64,000 bases of DNA from Luteococcus japonicus (lineage in GTDB: Bacteria; Actinomycetota; Actinomycetes; Propionibacteriales; Propionibacteriaceae). Both the position numbers and the translations under genes were made by a program. Each line of letters begins with the position of its first letter. Position 1 is the stretch's first letter. The stretch lies in contig NZ_RKHG01000001.1 of NCBI RefSeq assembly GCF_003752415.1, positions 3,224,001 through 3,288,000 of the forward strand, read 5' to 3'. Of this stretch, positions 8,324-24,449 are shown piece after piece. Under the pieces are notes generated by a model. It had not been told where the DNA came from and did not search any database. It saw only the letters and a program-made list of their open reading frames with translations.

Positions 8324-9370
8324 ATGACGTTCACAGTGGCAGTCGCCGGGTGCACCGGCTACGCCGGTGGAGAGGTGCTGCGCCTCCTGCTCGGCCATCC
8401 CGAGATCACCATCGGCAACCTCACCGCCGGATCCAGCGCCGGAACACGACTCGGCGAACACCAGCCGCACCTCGTGCCACTGGCCGATCGACAGGTGCTG
8501 CCCACCACGGCGGAGAACCTGGCCGGCCACGACGTGGTCTTCCTGGCCCTGCCGCACGGGACCTCGGGGCCGGTTGTCGAGCAGATCGCCGCGCAACAGG
8601 GCGGGGACAAGGTGCTGGTCATCGACTGCGGCGCCGACTTCCGGCTGGAGTCCGCCGAACAGTGGACCAAGTACTACAAGACCGAGCACGCCGGCACCTG
8701 GCCCTACGGCCTGCCGGAGATGCCGGGCCAGCGCGAACTGTTGAAGACCACGCGACGGATCGCCGTGCCGGGCTGCTACCCGACCACCACGACCCTCACG
8801 CTGCTGCCGGCCCTCACCCAGGGGCTGGTCGACGGGCACGACGTGGTGGTGGCCGCCGCCTCCGGCTCGTCGGGAGCCGGCAAGGCGCCCAAGCCCAACC
8901 TGCTCGGGGCCGAGCTCTTCGGCTCCGCCAGCGCCTACGGCGTCGGGGGAGTGCATCGGCATGTTCCCGAGCTGCTGCAGAACTTCGCCAAGCTCGGCGC
9001 CCCGGAACCCAGCGTCAGCTTCACCCCGCTGCTGGTCCCGATGGCCCGCGGCATCCTCGCGGTGGTCACCGCGCCGGTCAGGCCGGGCGTCACCGCCGAG
9101 GACATCCACGCCGCCTACGTCAAGGCCTATGCCGACGAGCACTTCGTGCACGTCCTGCCGCAGGGCCAGTGGCCACAGAGCCAGCACATCGTCGGGAGCA
9201 ATGCCGTGCACGTCAACGCCACTCTTGACGCCGATGCCGGACGCCTGGTGGCCGTCGGCACTCTCGACAACCTCTGCAAGGGAACCGCCGGAGGAGCCAT
9301 CCAGTCCATGAACATCGCCCTGGGCCTCGATGAGACCACCGGGCTGACCACGATCGGAGTCGCCCCATGA
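8324..9370 (+). CDS. argC: N-acetyl-gamma-glutamyl-phosphate reductase
   Basis: NADPH-dependent third step of arginine synthesis, reducing N-acetylglutamyl phosphate to the semialdehyde. The 348-residue protein shows the N-terminal nucleotide-binding motif AGCTGYAGGEVLRLL (about 7-21), the catalytic cysteine in AVPGCYPTTTTLTLLPAL, and the conserved SGSSGAGK and HRHVPE segments. ATG 8324 is chosen because homology starts there and it lies 7 nt after a -10-like hexamer; an in-frame ATG two codons upstream (8318) lies inside the operator. It heads argC-J-B-D-R with every junction overlapping by 4 nt. Confidence 0.96.
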   Translation: MTFTVAVAGCTGYAGGEVLRLLLGHPEITIGNLTAGSSAGTRLGEHQPHLVPLADRQVLPTTAENLAGHDVVFLALPHGTSGPVVEQIAAQQGGDKVLVIDCGADFRLESAEQWTKYYKTEHAGTWPYGLPEMPGQRELLKTTRRIAVPGCYPTTTTLTLLPALTQGLVDGHDVVVAAASGSSGAGKAPKPNLLGAELFGSASAYGVGGVHRHVPELLQNFAKLGAPEPSVSFTPLLVPMARGILAVVTAPVRPGVTAEDIHAAYVKAYADEHFVHVLPQGQWPQSQHIVGSNAVHVNATLDADAGRLVAVGTLDNLCKGTAGGAIQSMNIALGLDETTGLTTIGVAP

Positions 9371-10584
9371 CCGGCCTCGCCCCGCACCTGTCCGACGAGT
9401 CGCTGACCGCCATTGCGGTGGAGCGCACCGGCAGCGTCACCACACCCAAGGGATTTCGCGCCGCCGGTCTCGCCGTGGGCATCAAGGCCAGCGGAAACCC
9501 GGACCTGGCTCTGGTGGTCAACGACGGCCCGCTGCAGGATGCCGCCGCCGTCTTCACCAGCAACCGGATCTTCGCGGCGCCCGTGCAGTGGAGCCGCGAT
9601 GCCTCCGCCGACGGGGTGCTCAAGGCCGTCGTCCTGAATTCCGGCGGCGCGAACGCGTGCACCGGCAAGGACGGCCTCGCGGACTCGGCGAAGACCGCCG
9701 TCCAGGTGGCCAGTGGTCTGGATTGCGCCGTTGGTGATGTGGCCGTCTGCTCCACAGGTCTGATCGGTGTGCGGCTGCCGATGGAAGCCCTGCTGTCCGG
9801 TGTGGACCAGGCCGTCGGGCAGTTGTCCTCGCTGGGCGGCCCGAATGCCGCCCAGGCCATCATGACCACCGACACCGTGCGCAAGATGGCCTCCTACACC
9901 AGTCCCGACGGGTGGAGCATCGGTGGCATCGCCAAGGGCGCGGGCATGCTTGCGCCGGCGCTGGCCACCATGCTCGTCGTGCTCACCACCGACGCCGACG
10001 TCAAGCCGTTGGCGCTGGACACGGCGCTGAAACAGGCCACCAGCGTCTCCTTCGACCGCGTCGACTCCGACGGATGCCAGTCCACCAATGACTCGGTCAT
10101 CCTGATGTCCTCGGGAGCCAGCGGGTACGCCCCGGATCCGCGGGAATTCGCCACCGCCTTGGCCGCGGTCTGTCGCGACCTGGGCCTGCAACTGCTCGCC
10201 GATGCCGAGGGCGCGGCCCACGACATCGCGATCACCGTCAAGGGCGCCGCCAGCCTCGACGATGCGCTCGAGGTGGCTCGCGCGATTGCCCGCAACAACC
10301 TGTTCAAGTGCGCCATCTTCGGCAATGACCCCAACTGGGGCCGGGTGCTGGCGGCAGCCGGCACCACGAAGGCAGCCTTCGAGGTGGAGAACCTGGACGT
10401 CTTCTTCAACGGCGTGGGTGTCTACCGGCAGGGCGCCATAGGCGAGGACCGCAGCCTGGTGGACCTGTCTGCCCGGCAGGTGGAGGTCGTGATGGACCTC
10501 CACCACGGCGCGCACCAGGCCACCGTGTGGACCAACGACCTGACCTATGACTATGTCAAGGAGAACGCGGAGTACTCGTCATGA
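9367..10584 (+). CDS. argJ: Glutamate N-acetyltransferase / amino-acid acetyltransferase
   Basis: Bifunctional ornithine acetyltransferase that recycles acetyl groups between acetylornithine and glutamate. The 405-residue precursor contains the autocleavage site region [21 protein letters not shown], with the nucleophilic Thr at the start of the ATMLV segment, splitting it into alpha and beta chains. The C-terminal region [14 protein letters not shown] is typical of the family. It overlaps argC and argB by ATGA, which indicates coupled translation. Whether it is mono- or bifunctional depends on an argA elsewhere in the genome. Confidence 0.96.
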   Translation: MTGLAPHLSDESLTAIAVERTGSVTTPKGFRAAGLAVGIKASGNPDLALVVNDGPLQDAAAVFTSNRIFAAPVQWSRDASADGVLKAVVLNSGGANACTGKDGLADSAKTAVQVASGLDCAVGDVAVCSTGLIGVRLPMEALLSGVDQAVGQLSSLGGPNAAQAIMTTDTVRKMASYTSPDGWSIGGIAKGAGMLAPALATMLVVLTTDADVKPLALDTALKQATSVSFDRVDSDGCQSTNDSVILMSSGASGYAPDPREFATALAAVCRDLGLQLLADAEGAAHDIAITVKGAASLDDALEVARAIARNNLFKCAIFGNDPNWGRVLAAAGTTKAAFEVENLDVFFNGVGVYRQGAIGEDRSLVDLSARQVEVVMDLHHGAHQATVWTNDLTYDYVKENAEYSS

Positions 10585-11566
10585 CCCTGGCTCGCAAGCA
10601 CGATGTCGACGCGCTGGTCACCAAGGCGTCCACCCTGATCGAGGCCCTGCCCTGGCTGGCGCAGTATGCCGGCAAGGTCGTCGTCATCAAGTACGGCGGC
10701 AATGCCATGATCAACGAGGAGCTCAAGCGTGCCTTTGCGGAGGACATCGTCTTCCTGCGGCGCTGCGGGGTGCGCCCCGTCGTGGTGCACGGCGGCGGTC
10801 CCCAGATCTCGTCGATGCTCAAGCGTTTGGACATCACCAGTGAGTTCCGTGGCGGCTTCCGGGTCACCACGCCCGAGGCGATGGACGTGGTCCGGATGGT
10901 CCTGGTGGGGCAGGTAGGCCGTGAGCTCGTCGGCCTGATCAACCAGCACGGTCCCTTTGCCGTCGGCATGTCCGGCGAGGACGGCGGTCTGTTCACGGCC
11001 AAGCGTCGCGGCACCATCGTCGACGGCGAGGACGTGGACCTGGGCCTGGTGGGCGACGTCGCCAAGGTCAACCCGGCGGCAGTGCTGGACCTGATCGAGG
11101 CGGGTCGCATCCCCGTCGTCGCCACCGTCGCCCCGGACAAGGACGGCGCCGTGCACAATGTCAACGCGGACACGGCCGCCGCCGCGCTGGCCGTCGCCCT
11201 CAAGGCCGAGCGCCTGGTGATGCTCACCGACGTCGAGGGCCTGTACGCGGACTGGCCGGACCAGGACTCGATCATCACCCAGATCACGGCCAGCGAACTC
11301 CACGAGATGCTGCCCAGCCTGGAGTCCGGGATGCGGCCCAAGATGGAGGCCTGCCTGCGAGCGGTCCAGGGCAAGGTGCCCCGTGCCACCGTGATCGACG
11401 GCCGTGTCCAGCACAGCCTCCTGCTGGAGGTCTTCACCAATGACGGCCTGGGAACAATGGTGACCTCCGACCCTGGCAAGCAGGTCGGAAAGGTGATCTC
11501 CGACCCTGGCAAGCAGGTCGGAAAGGTGATCTCCGACGAATCGGGCAAGCAGAAGAAGGACCAGAA

Positions 11567-11570
<4 letters not shown>
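10581..11570 (+). CDS. argB: Acetylglutamate kinase with a repeated C-terminal tail
   Basis: Phosphorylates N-acetylglutamate, usually the arginine-feedback-inhibited step. The 329-residue protein has the amino-acid kinase motifs [12 protein letters not shown] and [11 protein letters not shown] near the N-terminus and [12 protein letters not shown] in the ATP site, ending its core at NDGLGTMV. Beyond this family end it carries about 35 extra, highly charged residues, including two identical copies of an 11-residue unit [11 protein letters not shown] and a partial third. The tail comes from a perfect 33-bp tandem duplication and is unlikely to be part of the fold. Overlaps argJ (ATGA) and argD (GTGA). 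Confidence 0.95.
11468..11533 (+). repeat. Perfect 33-bp tandem duplication inside argB
   Basis: Two identical in-frame 33-bp units (11468-11500 and 11501-11533), each encoding 11 residues, are flanked by partial matches on both sides (GGTGACCTCCGAC before, GGCAAGCAG after). The length is a multiple of three, so copy number can vary without breaking argB. Confidence 0.95.
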
Positions 11571-14816
<3,246 letters not shown>

Positions 14817-14845
14817 CCAGAGCCTCCCGCACCCATTCGGTTCGT

Positions 14846-14877
14846 ATTCACCCGTCCACTAGTCTGGACGGGTGAAT
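14846..14877. promoter_or_regulatory. 12-bp perfect inverted repeat over the tyrS start, with leaderless -10
   Basis: The arms ATTCACCCGTCC (14846-14857) and GGACGGGTGAAT (14866-14877) are perfect and enclose an 8-nt centre containing TAGTCT (14860-14865). The tyrS GTG (14872) lies inside the right arm, 6 nt after TAGTCT. The site is better explained as a DNA operator over a leaderless promoter than as a leader hairpin, because the left arm would not be transcribed. Confidence 0.6.
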
Positions 14878-16134
14878 GCCGTACTGGATGAACTCAAGTG
14901 GAGGGGACTGGTCTACCAGTCCACGGACGAGGCTGCGCTGGCGGCCCATCTCGACGAGGGCCCTGTCACCGGTTATGTGGGCTTCGATCCCTCCGCGCCC
15001 AGCATCCACTTCGGCAACCTGGTGCAGCTGATGGTCTGGCGCCACCTGCAGGCCGCTGGCCACAAGCCCCTGCTGCTCGTCGGCGGCGCCACCGGCCTGA
15101 TCGGCGATCCCCGGATGTCCAGCGAGCGCAACCTCAATCCGAAGGAGGTCGTCGAGGAGTGGGTGGAGCGGATCCGCGCCCAGGTGACCAAGTTCGTCGA
15201 CTTCGAGGGCTCCAATGGTGCCGAGTTGGTGAACAACTACGACTGGACCCAGAACATCTCCACACTCGACTTCCTGCGGGACGTCGGCAAGCACTTCAGC
15301 GTCAACCGGATGCTCGCGCGTGACGTGGTGGCCAGCCGGCTGGAATCGGGCATCAGCTACACCGAGTTCAGCTACATCCTGCTGCAGTCGCTGGACTACC
15401 GGGAGCTGTACCGCACCAAGAACTGCACCTTGCAGACCGGCGCCTCGGACCAGTGGGGCAACATCTCCTCGGGCGTCGAGCTGATTCGTCGTAGCGACGG
15501 AGGCAAGGCACATGGCCTGTGCACCCCGCTGCTGACCAAGGCCGACGGCACGAAGTTCGGCAAGACCGAGTCCGGAACGGTCTGGCTGGATCCGACGATG
15601 ACCTCGCCCTATGCCTTCCATCAGTTCTTCCTGAATGCCGAGGATGCCAAGGTCATCGACTACCTCAAGGTCTTCAGCTCGCGCGGACACGACGAGATCG
15701 ACCAGCTCGAACACCTCACGCAGACCGAACCGCACCGGCGAGCCGCCCAGAAGGCCCTGGCTGACGACGTCACGGATCTGGTCCACTCGGTGGCCGAGCG
15801 TGAGGCTGCCGTGGCGGCCGCACAGGCGCTCTTCGGCAGGGGAGAGCTGGGCGAGCTTCCAGCCGCCACGCTCGAGGCAGTCATGAAGGAGGTGGGCGTG
15901 ACCAGTGCGGAGGGTCGTGAGTTGCCCACGATCGTGGAAGCCCTGGCACTGGCCGGCGTGGTGACCTCCAAGGGCGCCGCCCGGCGTGCGATCGATGAGG
16001 GTGGCGCCTACCTGAACAACCAGAAGGTGACCGATCCGGAGCAGCGGCTCACCGAGGGTGACCTGCTCGACGGCCGCTTCGCCCTGCTCCGACGCGGCAA
16101 GAAGACCCTCGGAGCCCTGGAGTTCACCTCCTGA
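14872..16134 (+). CDS. tyrS: Tyrosine-tRNA ligase
   Basis: Class I enzyme charging tRNA-Tyr. The 420-residue protein has the Rossmann catalytic domain with the HIGH-like motif HFGN (PSAPSIHFGNLVQL), the tyrosine-binding YTEFSYILLQSLDY, and the KMSKS-like KFGKTESG. A C-terminal S4-type RNA-binding domain (about 350-418, SKGAARRAIDEGGAYLNNQ) follows. GTG 14872 is used because the upstream sequence is promoter and operator and homology begins at once. In actinobacteria tyrS typically precedes the TPR - HAD - tlyA - NAD kinase - recN series; here an rRNA operon stands between. Confidence 0.96.
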   Translation: MNAVLDELKWRGLVYQSTDEAALAAHLDEGPVTGYVGFDPSAPSIHFGNLVQLMVWRHLQAAGHKPLLLVGGATGLIGDPRMSSERNLNPKEVVEEWVERIRAQVTKFVDFEGSNGAELVNNYDWTQNISTLDFLRDVGKHFSVNRMLARDVVASRLESGISYTEFSYILLQSLDYRELYRTKNCTLQTGASDQWGNISSGVELIRRSDGGKAHGLCTPLLTKADGTKFGKTESGTVWLDPTMTSPYAFHQFFLNAEDAKVIDYLKVFSSRGHDEIDQLEHLTQTEPHRRAAQKALADDVTDLVHSVAEREAAVAAAQALFGRGELGELPAATLEAVMKEVGVTSAEGRELPTIVEALALAGVVTSKGAARRAIDEGGAYLNNQKVTDPEQRLTEGDLLDGRFALLRRGKKTLGALEFTS

Positions 16135-16154
16135 TTGGCTTCTGGCAAGCGAAT

Positions 16155-16187
16155 TCGCGCCGCGGGTGTTCATCACCCGTGGCGCGA
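16155..16187 (+). terminator. Terminator hairpin after tyrS
   Basis: A 14-bp stem with one G-U pair (arms 16155-16168 and 16174-16187) closes a 5-nt loop, 21 nt after the tyrS stop, followed by TTT. It isolates tyrS from the rRNA promoters. Confidence 0.75.
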
Positions 16188-16362
16188 TTTGCGTCTTGGC
16201 GCCCGGATGACTAATGTGTTCCAAGCCTCGCCGGTGAAGCGGACGCAGCAGGTCTTCGGGCCATGCGGCGGACGAACCGAGAGGAACCTCCTTCCGAGAT
16301 CGTGGGTGACTAGTACGCCCAGGGTTGTTTCGCGGACGGCGGGTGTGATTGAGGAAGTCGTT

Positions 16363-16391
16363 TTGACGCGGCGACCAAAACCACATAAAGT
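16363..16391 (+). promoter_or_regulatory. rRNA promoter P1
   Basis: TTGACG-17-TAAAGT, a good sigma-A promoter about 450 bp before the 16S gene. The whole 16188-16842 interval has no convincing gene; it holds promoters and the rRNA leader. Confidence 0.75.
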
Positions 16392-16448
16392 TGGTTGAGT
16401 CGCCAAAACAACGACAAGATCTACTGAAAACTTCGAGGATTGCCGGAT

Positions 16449-16477
16449 TTGCTTCGGAATCCTCGGGGGGCTAAAGT
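16449..16477 (+). promoter_or_regulatory. rRNA promoter P2
   Basis: TTGCTT-17-TAAAGT. An inverted repeat CGAGGATT/AATCCTCG (8 bp) overlaps its -35 region and spacer, so the site may be regulated or may form a hairpin in the P1 transcript. Confidence 0.5.
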
Positions 16478-16542
16478 AGGACAAGTCGCCCGAGGCGATG
16501 AGGAAGCACCGAAAGGGCTTCCTGCCGATCGAAATCGCGAGT

Positions 16543-16571
16543 TTGACGCTCACGAGGAAGACCGGTAAGTT
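16543..16571 (+). promoter_or_regulatory. rRNA promoter P3
   Basis: TTGACG-17-TAAGTT, a strong match to the sigma-A consensus, about 270 bp upstream of the 16S gene. Confidence 0.7.
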
Positions 16572-16630
16572 TGATCGAGTTGCCCCAAGCGGATGGTTGT
16601 TAGGCCTGAAGCGCGGATCGTGCCCGAATC

Positions 16631-16657
16631 TTGAGAACTCAACAGCGTGTCTAAAGT
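16631..16657 (+). promoter_or_regulatory. Conserved rRNA leader motif, possible further promoter
   Basis: TTGAGAACTCAACAGCGTG resembles the leader element common before actinobacterial 16S genes and recurs in modified form before 23S (18648-18665). It is followed by TAAAGT with 15-bp spacing from TTGAGA, so it could also be a weak promoter; processing or antitermination is the likelier role. Confidence 0.45.
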
Positions 16658-16842
16658 CAATGCCAAGTTTTACCCGTGGCCATTGCTTTCGGATCTCTTC
16701 TTTGTGGGGGTTTGTGGTGGTGGTTATGGTTTCTTTGAGTATGATTATTGATTGGAATGCCAGTTTTGGTGTTTCTTTGTCAGTGGTTGGATTCATTGTT
16801 GATTGACGACGTTGCCATCCTTGTGGTGGTTGTCGATATTTT

Positions 16843-21788
<4,946 letters not shown>

Positions 21789-21802
21789 CTACAAAGGTGT
21801 TA

Positions 21803-21832
21803 CGCGTCCACTGTGTGGTTCCCGAAATATGG
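21803..21832 (+). other. Right arm of the 23S precursor processing stem
   Basis: Complement of the arm at 18641-18670, located in the 71-nt 23S-5S spacer. Together the arms loop out the complete 23S gene. Confidence 0.85.
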
Positions 21833-21859
21833 TCGGGAATCGACTGATATTTCCATAGT

Positions 21860-21978
21860 GTTTCGGTGGTCATGTCAAAAGGGAAACACCCGGTCCCATT
21901 CCGAACCCGGAAGTTAAGCCTTTTAGAGCCGATGGTACTGCAGGGGGGACTCTGTGGGAGACTAGGACACCGCCGGAC
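21860..21978 (+). rRNA. rrf: 5S ribosomal RNA
   Basis: About 119 nt with the conserved CCCGGTCCCATTCCGAACC loop and GAAGTTAAG segment. The 5' TTTCGGTGGT pairs with the 3' ACCGCCGGA to form the terminal stem. It closes the 16S-23S-5S operon. Confidence 0.95.
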
Positions 21979-21982
21979 TTAC

Positions 21983-22028
21983 AAATACCCCTGGAGGGAT
22001 CATTTCAATGATTCCCCAGGGGTATTTT
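21983..22028 (+). terminator. rRNA operon terminator
   Basis: AAATACCCCTGG (21983-21994) pairs perfectly with CCAGGGGTATTT (22016-22027). An inner GGGATCATT/AATGATTCC extends the stem to about 21 bp, followed by TTTT. The upper arm begins a few bases after the 5S end. Confidence 0.92.
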
Positions 22029-22084
22029 CATGTTCTGGAACGGAATCGATCGCACTCGCTGGGCGGGTGCGGCAGGATGGACTC

Positions 22085-23236
22085 ATGGCTGACAACCGAA
22101 GCAACAACCCCCAGGGCGGCGCTGGCCGGCGTGATGATCGCGCGCCGCGTCGTGATGACCGGGGAGAGCGCCCCGAGCGCGGATACGGCAACCGTCCCAG
22201 CTCTGAGAGCCGTGGATACCGTCGTGATGATGAACGTCCGGCACAGGGCCGTGGATACCCTCGTGATGACGAGCGTCCGAGCTCTGAGAGCCGTGGATAC
22301 CGTCGTGACGACGAGCGTCCGGTACAGGGCCGTGGCTACCGTCGTGAGGACTCGCGCGGAACCAGTGATCGCCGCGATGACCGGGGCGGCTACCAGGGTG
22401 GAGATGACCGTGGCGCCCGAGGTCGGGATGAGCGCCGTCGTGATGAGCGTCCGCGTCGTGATGAGGAGGACTTCGTGCGGCCCGGGCTGGCCGCTCGTGA
22501 GGACGAGCCGGAGACACCCGAGGGCGTGGACGAGAAGCTCCTGCCGTTCTCCGTCCGGGCCGAGCTGCGCGGACTCCCTAAGGACCTGGGACACATCGTT
22601 GCCGCGCACATGGTTGCGGCCGGTGAACTGATCGACGAGGATCCCGCCCTAGCCTACCGTCACGCGGAGGCAGCCCGTCGTCGGGCGGCGCGTCTTCCGG
22701 TGGTGCGCGAGGCCACTGCGGAGACCGCCTATGCCGCGGGCGAGTTTGCCGTGGCGCTCAATGAGTACCGGGCTCTGCGTCGGATGACCGGCGGTGCCGA
22801 ATACCTGCCCGTGATGGCCGACTGCGAGCGTGCCCTGGGCCGTCCGGAGAACGCGCTGAAGCTGGCGAAGGAAGCGGCCGGCCAGGCTCTGGATGCCGTG
22901 CAGCGCACCGAGATGCTTCTGGTGGAGGCGGGCGCCCGCGATGACATGGGCAACCGCGCCGAGGCATTGCGCCTGTTGAAGAATGCCATTGGTGACAAGA
23001 CCATTCCCAAGGAGAGCCAGGCTCGGCTGCGCTACGCCTATGCAGACCTGTTGGAGAGCTCGGAGCAGAAGGACGCTGCGCGCCAGTGGTTCGTCTCCGC
23101 CGCGAAGTACGACACCGAGGAATTGCTGGACACGCAGGACCGGATCAATGCCCTCGACGGCTTCGTGATCGAAAGTGTCGAGGATGACGACGAGGACGAG
23201 GACGAGGAGCTCCCGTCCGAAGGGGATGACGCATGA
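22085..23236 (+). CDS. TPR-like protein with a repeated Arg/Asp-rich disordered N-terminus
   Basis: A 383-residue protein of the conserved actinobacterial family that lies between tyrS and the HAD phosphatase (M. tuberculosis Rv1691 position). Residues 1-145 are low-complexity and highly charged (RRDD, RGY, DERP units); residues 39-92 are two 27-residue tandem repeats. The rest (about 150-365) is alpha-helical, with A-A-E-R patterns resembling tetratricopeptide repeats, and the C-terminus is very acidic (DDDEDEDEE). ATG 22085 is chosen because a further in-frame extension would run back into the 5S gene; CAGGAT lies 6 nt before it, suggesting leaderless expression. Function unknown; the RG/RD-rich arm could bind RNA. 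Confidence 0.8.
   Translation: MADNRSNNPQGGAGRRDDRAPRRDDRGERPERGYGNRPSSESRGYRRDDERPAQGRGYPRDDERPSSESRGYRRDDERPVQGRGYRREDSRGTSDRRDDRGGYQGGDDRGARGRDERRRDERPRRDEEDFVRPGLAAREDEPETPEGVDEKLLPFSVRAELRGLPKDLGHIVAAHMVAAGELIDEDPALAYRHAEAARRRAARLPVVREATAETAYAAGEFAVALNEYRALRRMTGGAEYLPVMADCERALGRPENALKLAKEAAGQALDAVQRTEMLLVEAGARDDMGNRAEALRLLKNAIGDKTIPKESQARLRYAYADLLESSEQKDAARQWFVSAAKYDTEELLDTQDRINALDGFVIESVEDDDEDEDEELPSEGDDA
22199..22360 (+). repeat. Two 81-bp tandem repeats encoding 27 residues each
   Basis: Copies at 22199-22279 and 22280-22360 both begin AGCTCTGAGAGCCGTGGATA and encode SSESRGYRRDDERP followed by an AQGRGY or VQGRGY half. Each copy itself consists of two similar halves of about 40 bp. 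The repeats are in frame. Confidence 0.9.
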
Positions 23237-24228
23237 CGGACCATGCTCTGGTCGACCACTATGAGGCCGCGCTCTTCGACCTGGACGGCGTCGTCTACCT
23301 CGGGCCTGCCGCGGTGGAGGGTGCCCCGGAGGGCATCCGGGCGCTCAAGCAACGCGGGACCAAGGTGGGCTTCGTCACCAACAACGCCGCGCGGAAGCCG
23401 CAGGTGGTCGTCGACCACCTCGTCGGCATCGGAGTCCCGGCGGAATTGGCGGACGTCGTCACCAGTGCCCAGGCCGGAGCGCGGATGCTGGCCGAACACC
23501 TTGAGCGCGGCAGCCGAGTCCTCATCGTCGGGACCGAGGCGCTGGCGGACGAGGTCGCGGCGGTCGGAATGGAGCCGGTGTGGAGCTCCGCAGACGATCC
23601 CGTCGCGGCCATCCAGGGCTACGACCCCCAGCTGACCTGGCCGCGTCTGGACGACGCCTGCCTGGTGATCCAGGGGGGCGCACGATGGTTCGTCACCAAT
23701 ACCGACAGCACCCGCCCCACCGACAAGGGGCTTGTCCCCGGGGCCGGGGCCCAGATCCATGCCATCGGGCTGACCACCTCGCAAGAGCCACTGGTGGCGG
23801 GGAAGCCGGCGACCCCCCTGTTGATCGAGACCATGCGCCGGATGGGCACCGAGAAGGCGGTCTTCGTCGGTGACCGTCTGGACACCGACGTGATGGGTGC
23901 TGTCGCCGTTGGAATGGACTCGCTGTTCGTCTTCACCGGCGCACACGGCAAGCGCGACCTCGTTGCCGCCGGCGCCGATGCTCGTCCCACTCACCTCGGT
24001 TTCGACCTGCGAGCCCTGTTGGAGCCCGCCCGCATGGCACGGGTCGAGGGGAAGACCTGCACGGTCGGCGAGCAGCGAGCCACGCTCACGGACCAGACCG
24101 TCGAACTGGCGGTGATCCCCACCGACCGTGAGCAGCAACTGGACGCTCTGTGGGCAGTACTGCAGCTCGTCTGGACACATCCCGCCTCCTCGGCCGAGGT
24201 CGTCGACAAGCTGGACCAGTTGCCATGA
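23233..24228 (+). CDS. HAD-IIA family phosphatase (NagD-like; possible glycerol-3-phosphate phosphatase)
   Basis: The 331-residue hydrolase has HAD motif I FDLDGVVYLG (nucleophile Asp16 with DxD), motif II GFVTNNAAR, the motif III lysine in VAGKPATPLL, and motif IV VFVGDRLDTDVMGA. The cap domain between motifs II and III is of the NagD type. A C-terminal extension of about 70 residues follows. The orthologous position in M. tuberculosis (Rv1692) encodes a glycerol-3-phosphate phosphatase, so that activity is plausible. ATG 23233 overlaps the stop of the TPR gene. Confidence 0.9.
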   Translation: MTDHALVDHYEAALFDLDGVVYLGPAAVEGAPEGIRALKQRGTKVGFVTNNAARKPQVVVDHLVGIGVPAELADVVTSAQAGARMLAEHLERGSRVLIVGTEALADEVAAVGMEPVWSSADDPVAAIQGYDPQLTWPRLDDACLVIQGGARWFVTNTDSTRPTDKGLVPGAGAQIHAIGLTTSQEPLVAGKPATPLLIETMRRMGTEKAVFVGDRLDTDVMGAVAVGMDSLFVFTGAHGKRDLVAAGADARPTHLGFDLRALLEPARMARVEGKTCTVGEQRATLTDQTVELAVIPTDREQQLDALWAVLQLVWTHPASSAEVVDKLDQLP

Positions 24229-24449
24229 GCGAGGACACCACCATCGCACCGCCCAGCACCGGCAATGCCGTCGTGGACCGGGCCCTCGCCGAGGTTGCCG
24301 ACCTGTCCGAGGTGGATCTGGCCGAGCACCATGAGCGGCTCAGCGCCGCGCAGGACGTGTTGACGGGCGTGCTGGAATCGAGCCGAAATGCGGTCCAGAC
24401 ACCCATCCCGGGCGTGCTGCGCCCCCGTACCCAGGAGCAGCATGGCTGA
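24225..24449 (+). CDS. Small conserved protein between HAD phosphatase and tlyA
   Basis: A 74-residue acidic protein starting MSEDTTIAPPSTGNAVVDRA, with a predicted helix VDLAEHHERLSAAQDVLTGVL. ATG 24225 overlaps the HAD stop (ATGA), and its own end overlaps tlyA. A small protein of this kind occupies the same place in mycobacteria (Rv1693 position). No known domain; the amphipathic helix might mediate a protein contact. Function unknown. Confidence 0.75.
   Translation: MSEDTTIAPPSTGNAVVDRALAEVADLSEVDLAEHHERLSAAQDVLTGVLESSRNAVQTPIPGVLRPRTQEQHG

Noticed and set aside
21866-22084. An ORF extension of the TPR gene back to 21866
   Set aside because: It overlaps the 5S rRNA and the rRNA terminator; the protein begins at 22085.
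22199-22360. CRISPR-like repeats
   Set aside because: The repeats are directly adjacent, have no unique spacers and encode an in-frame protein repeat.
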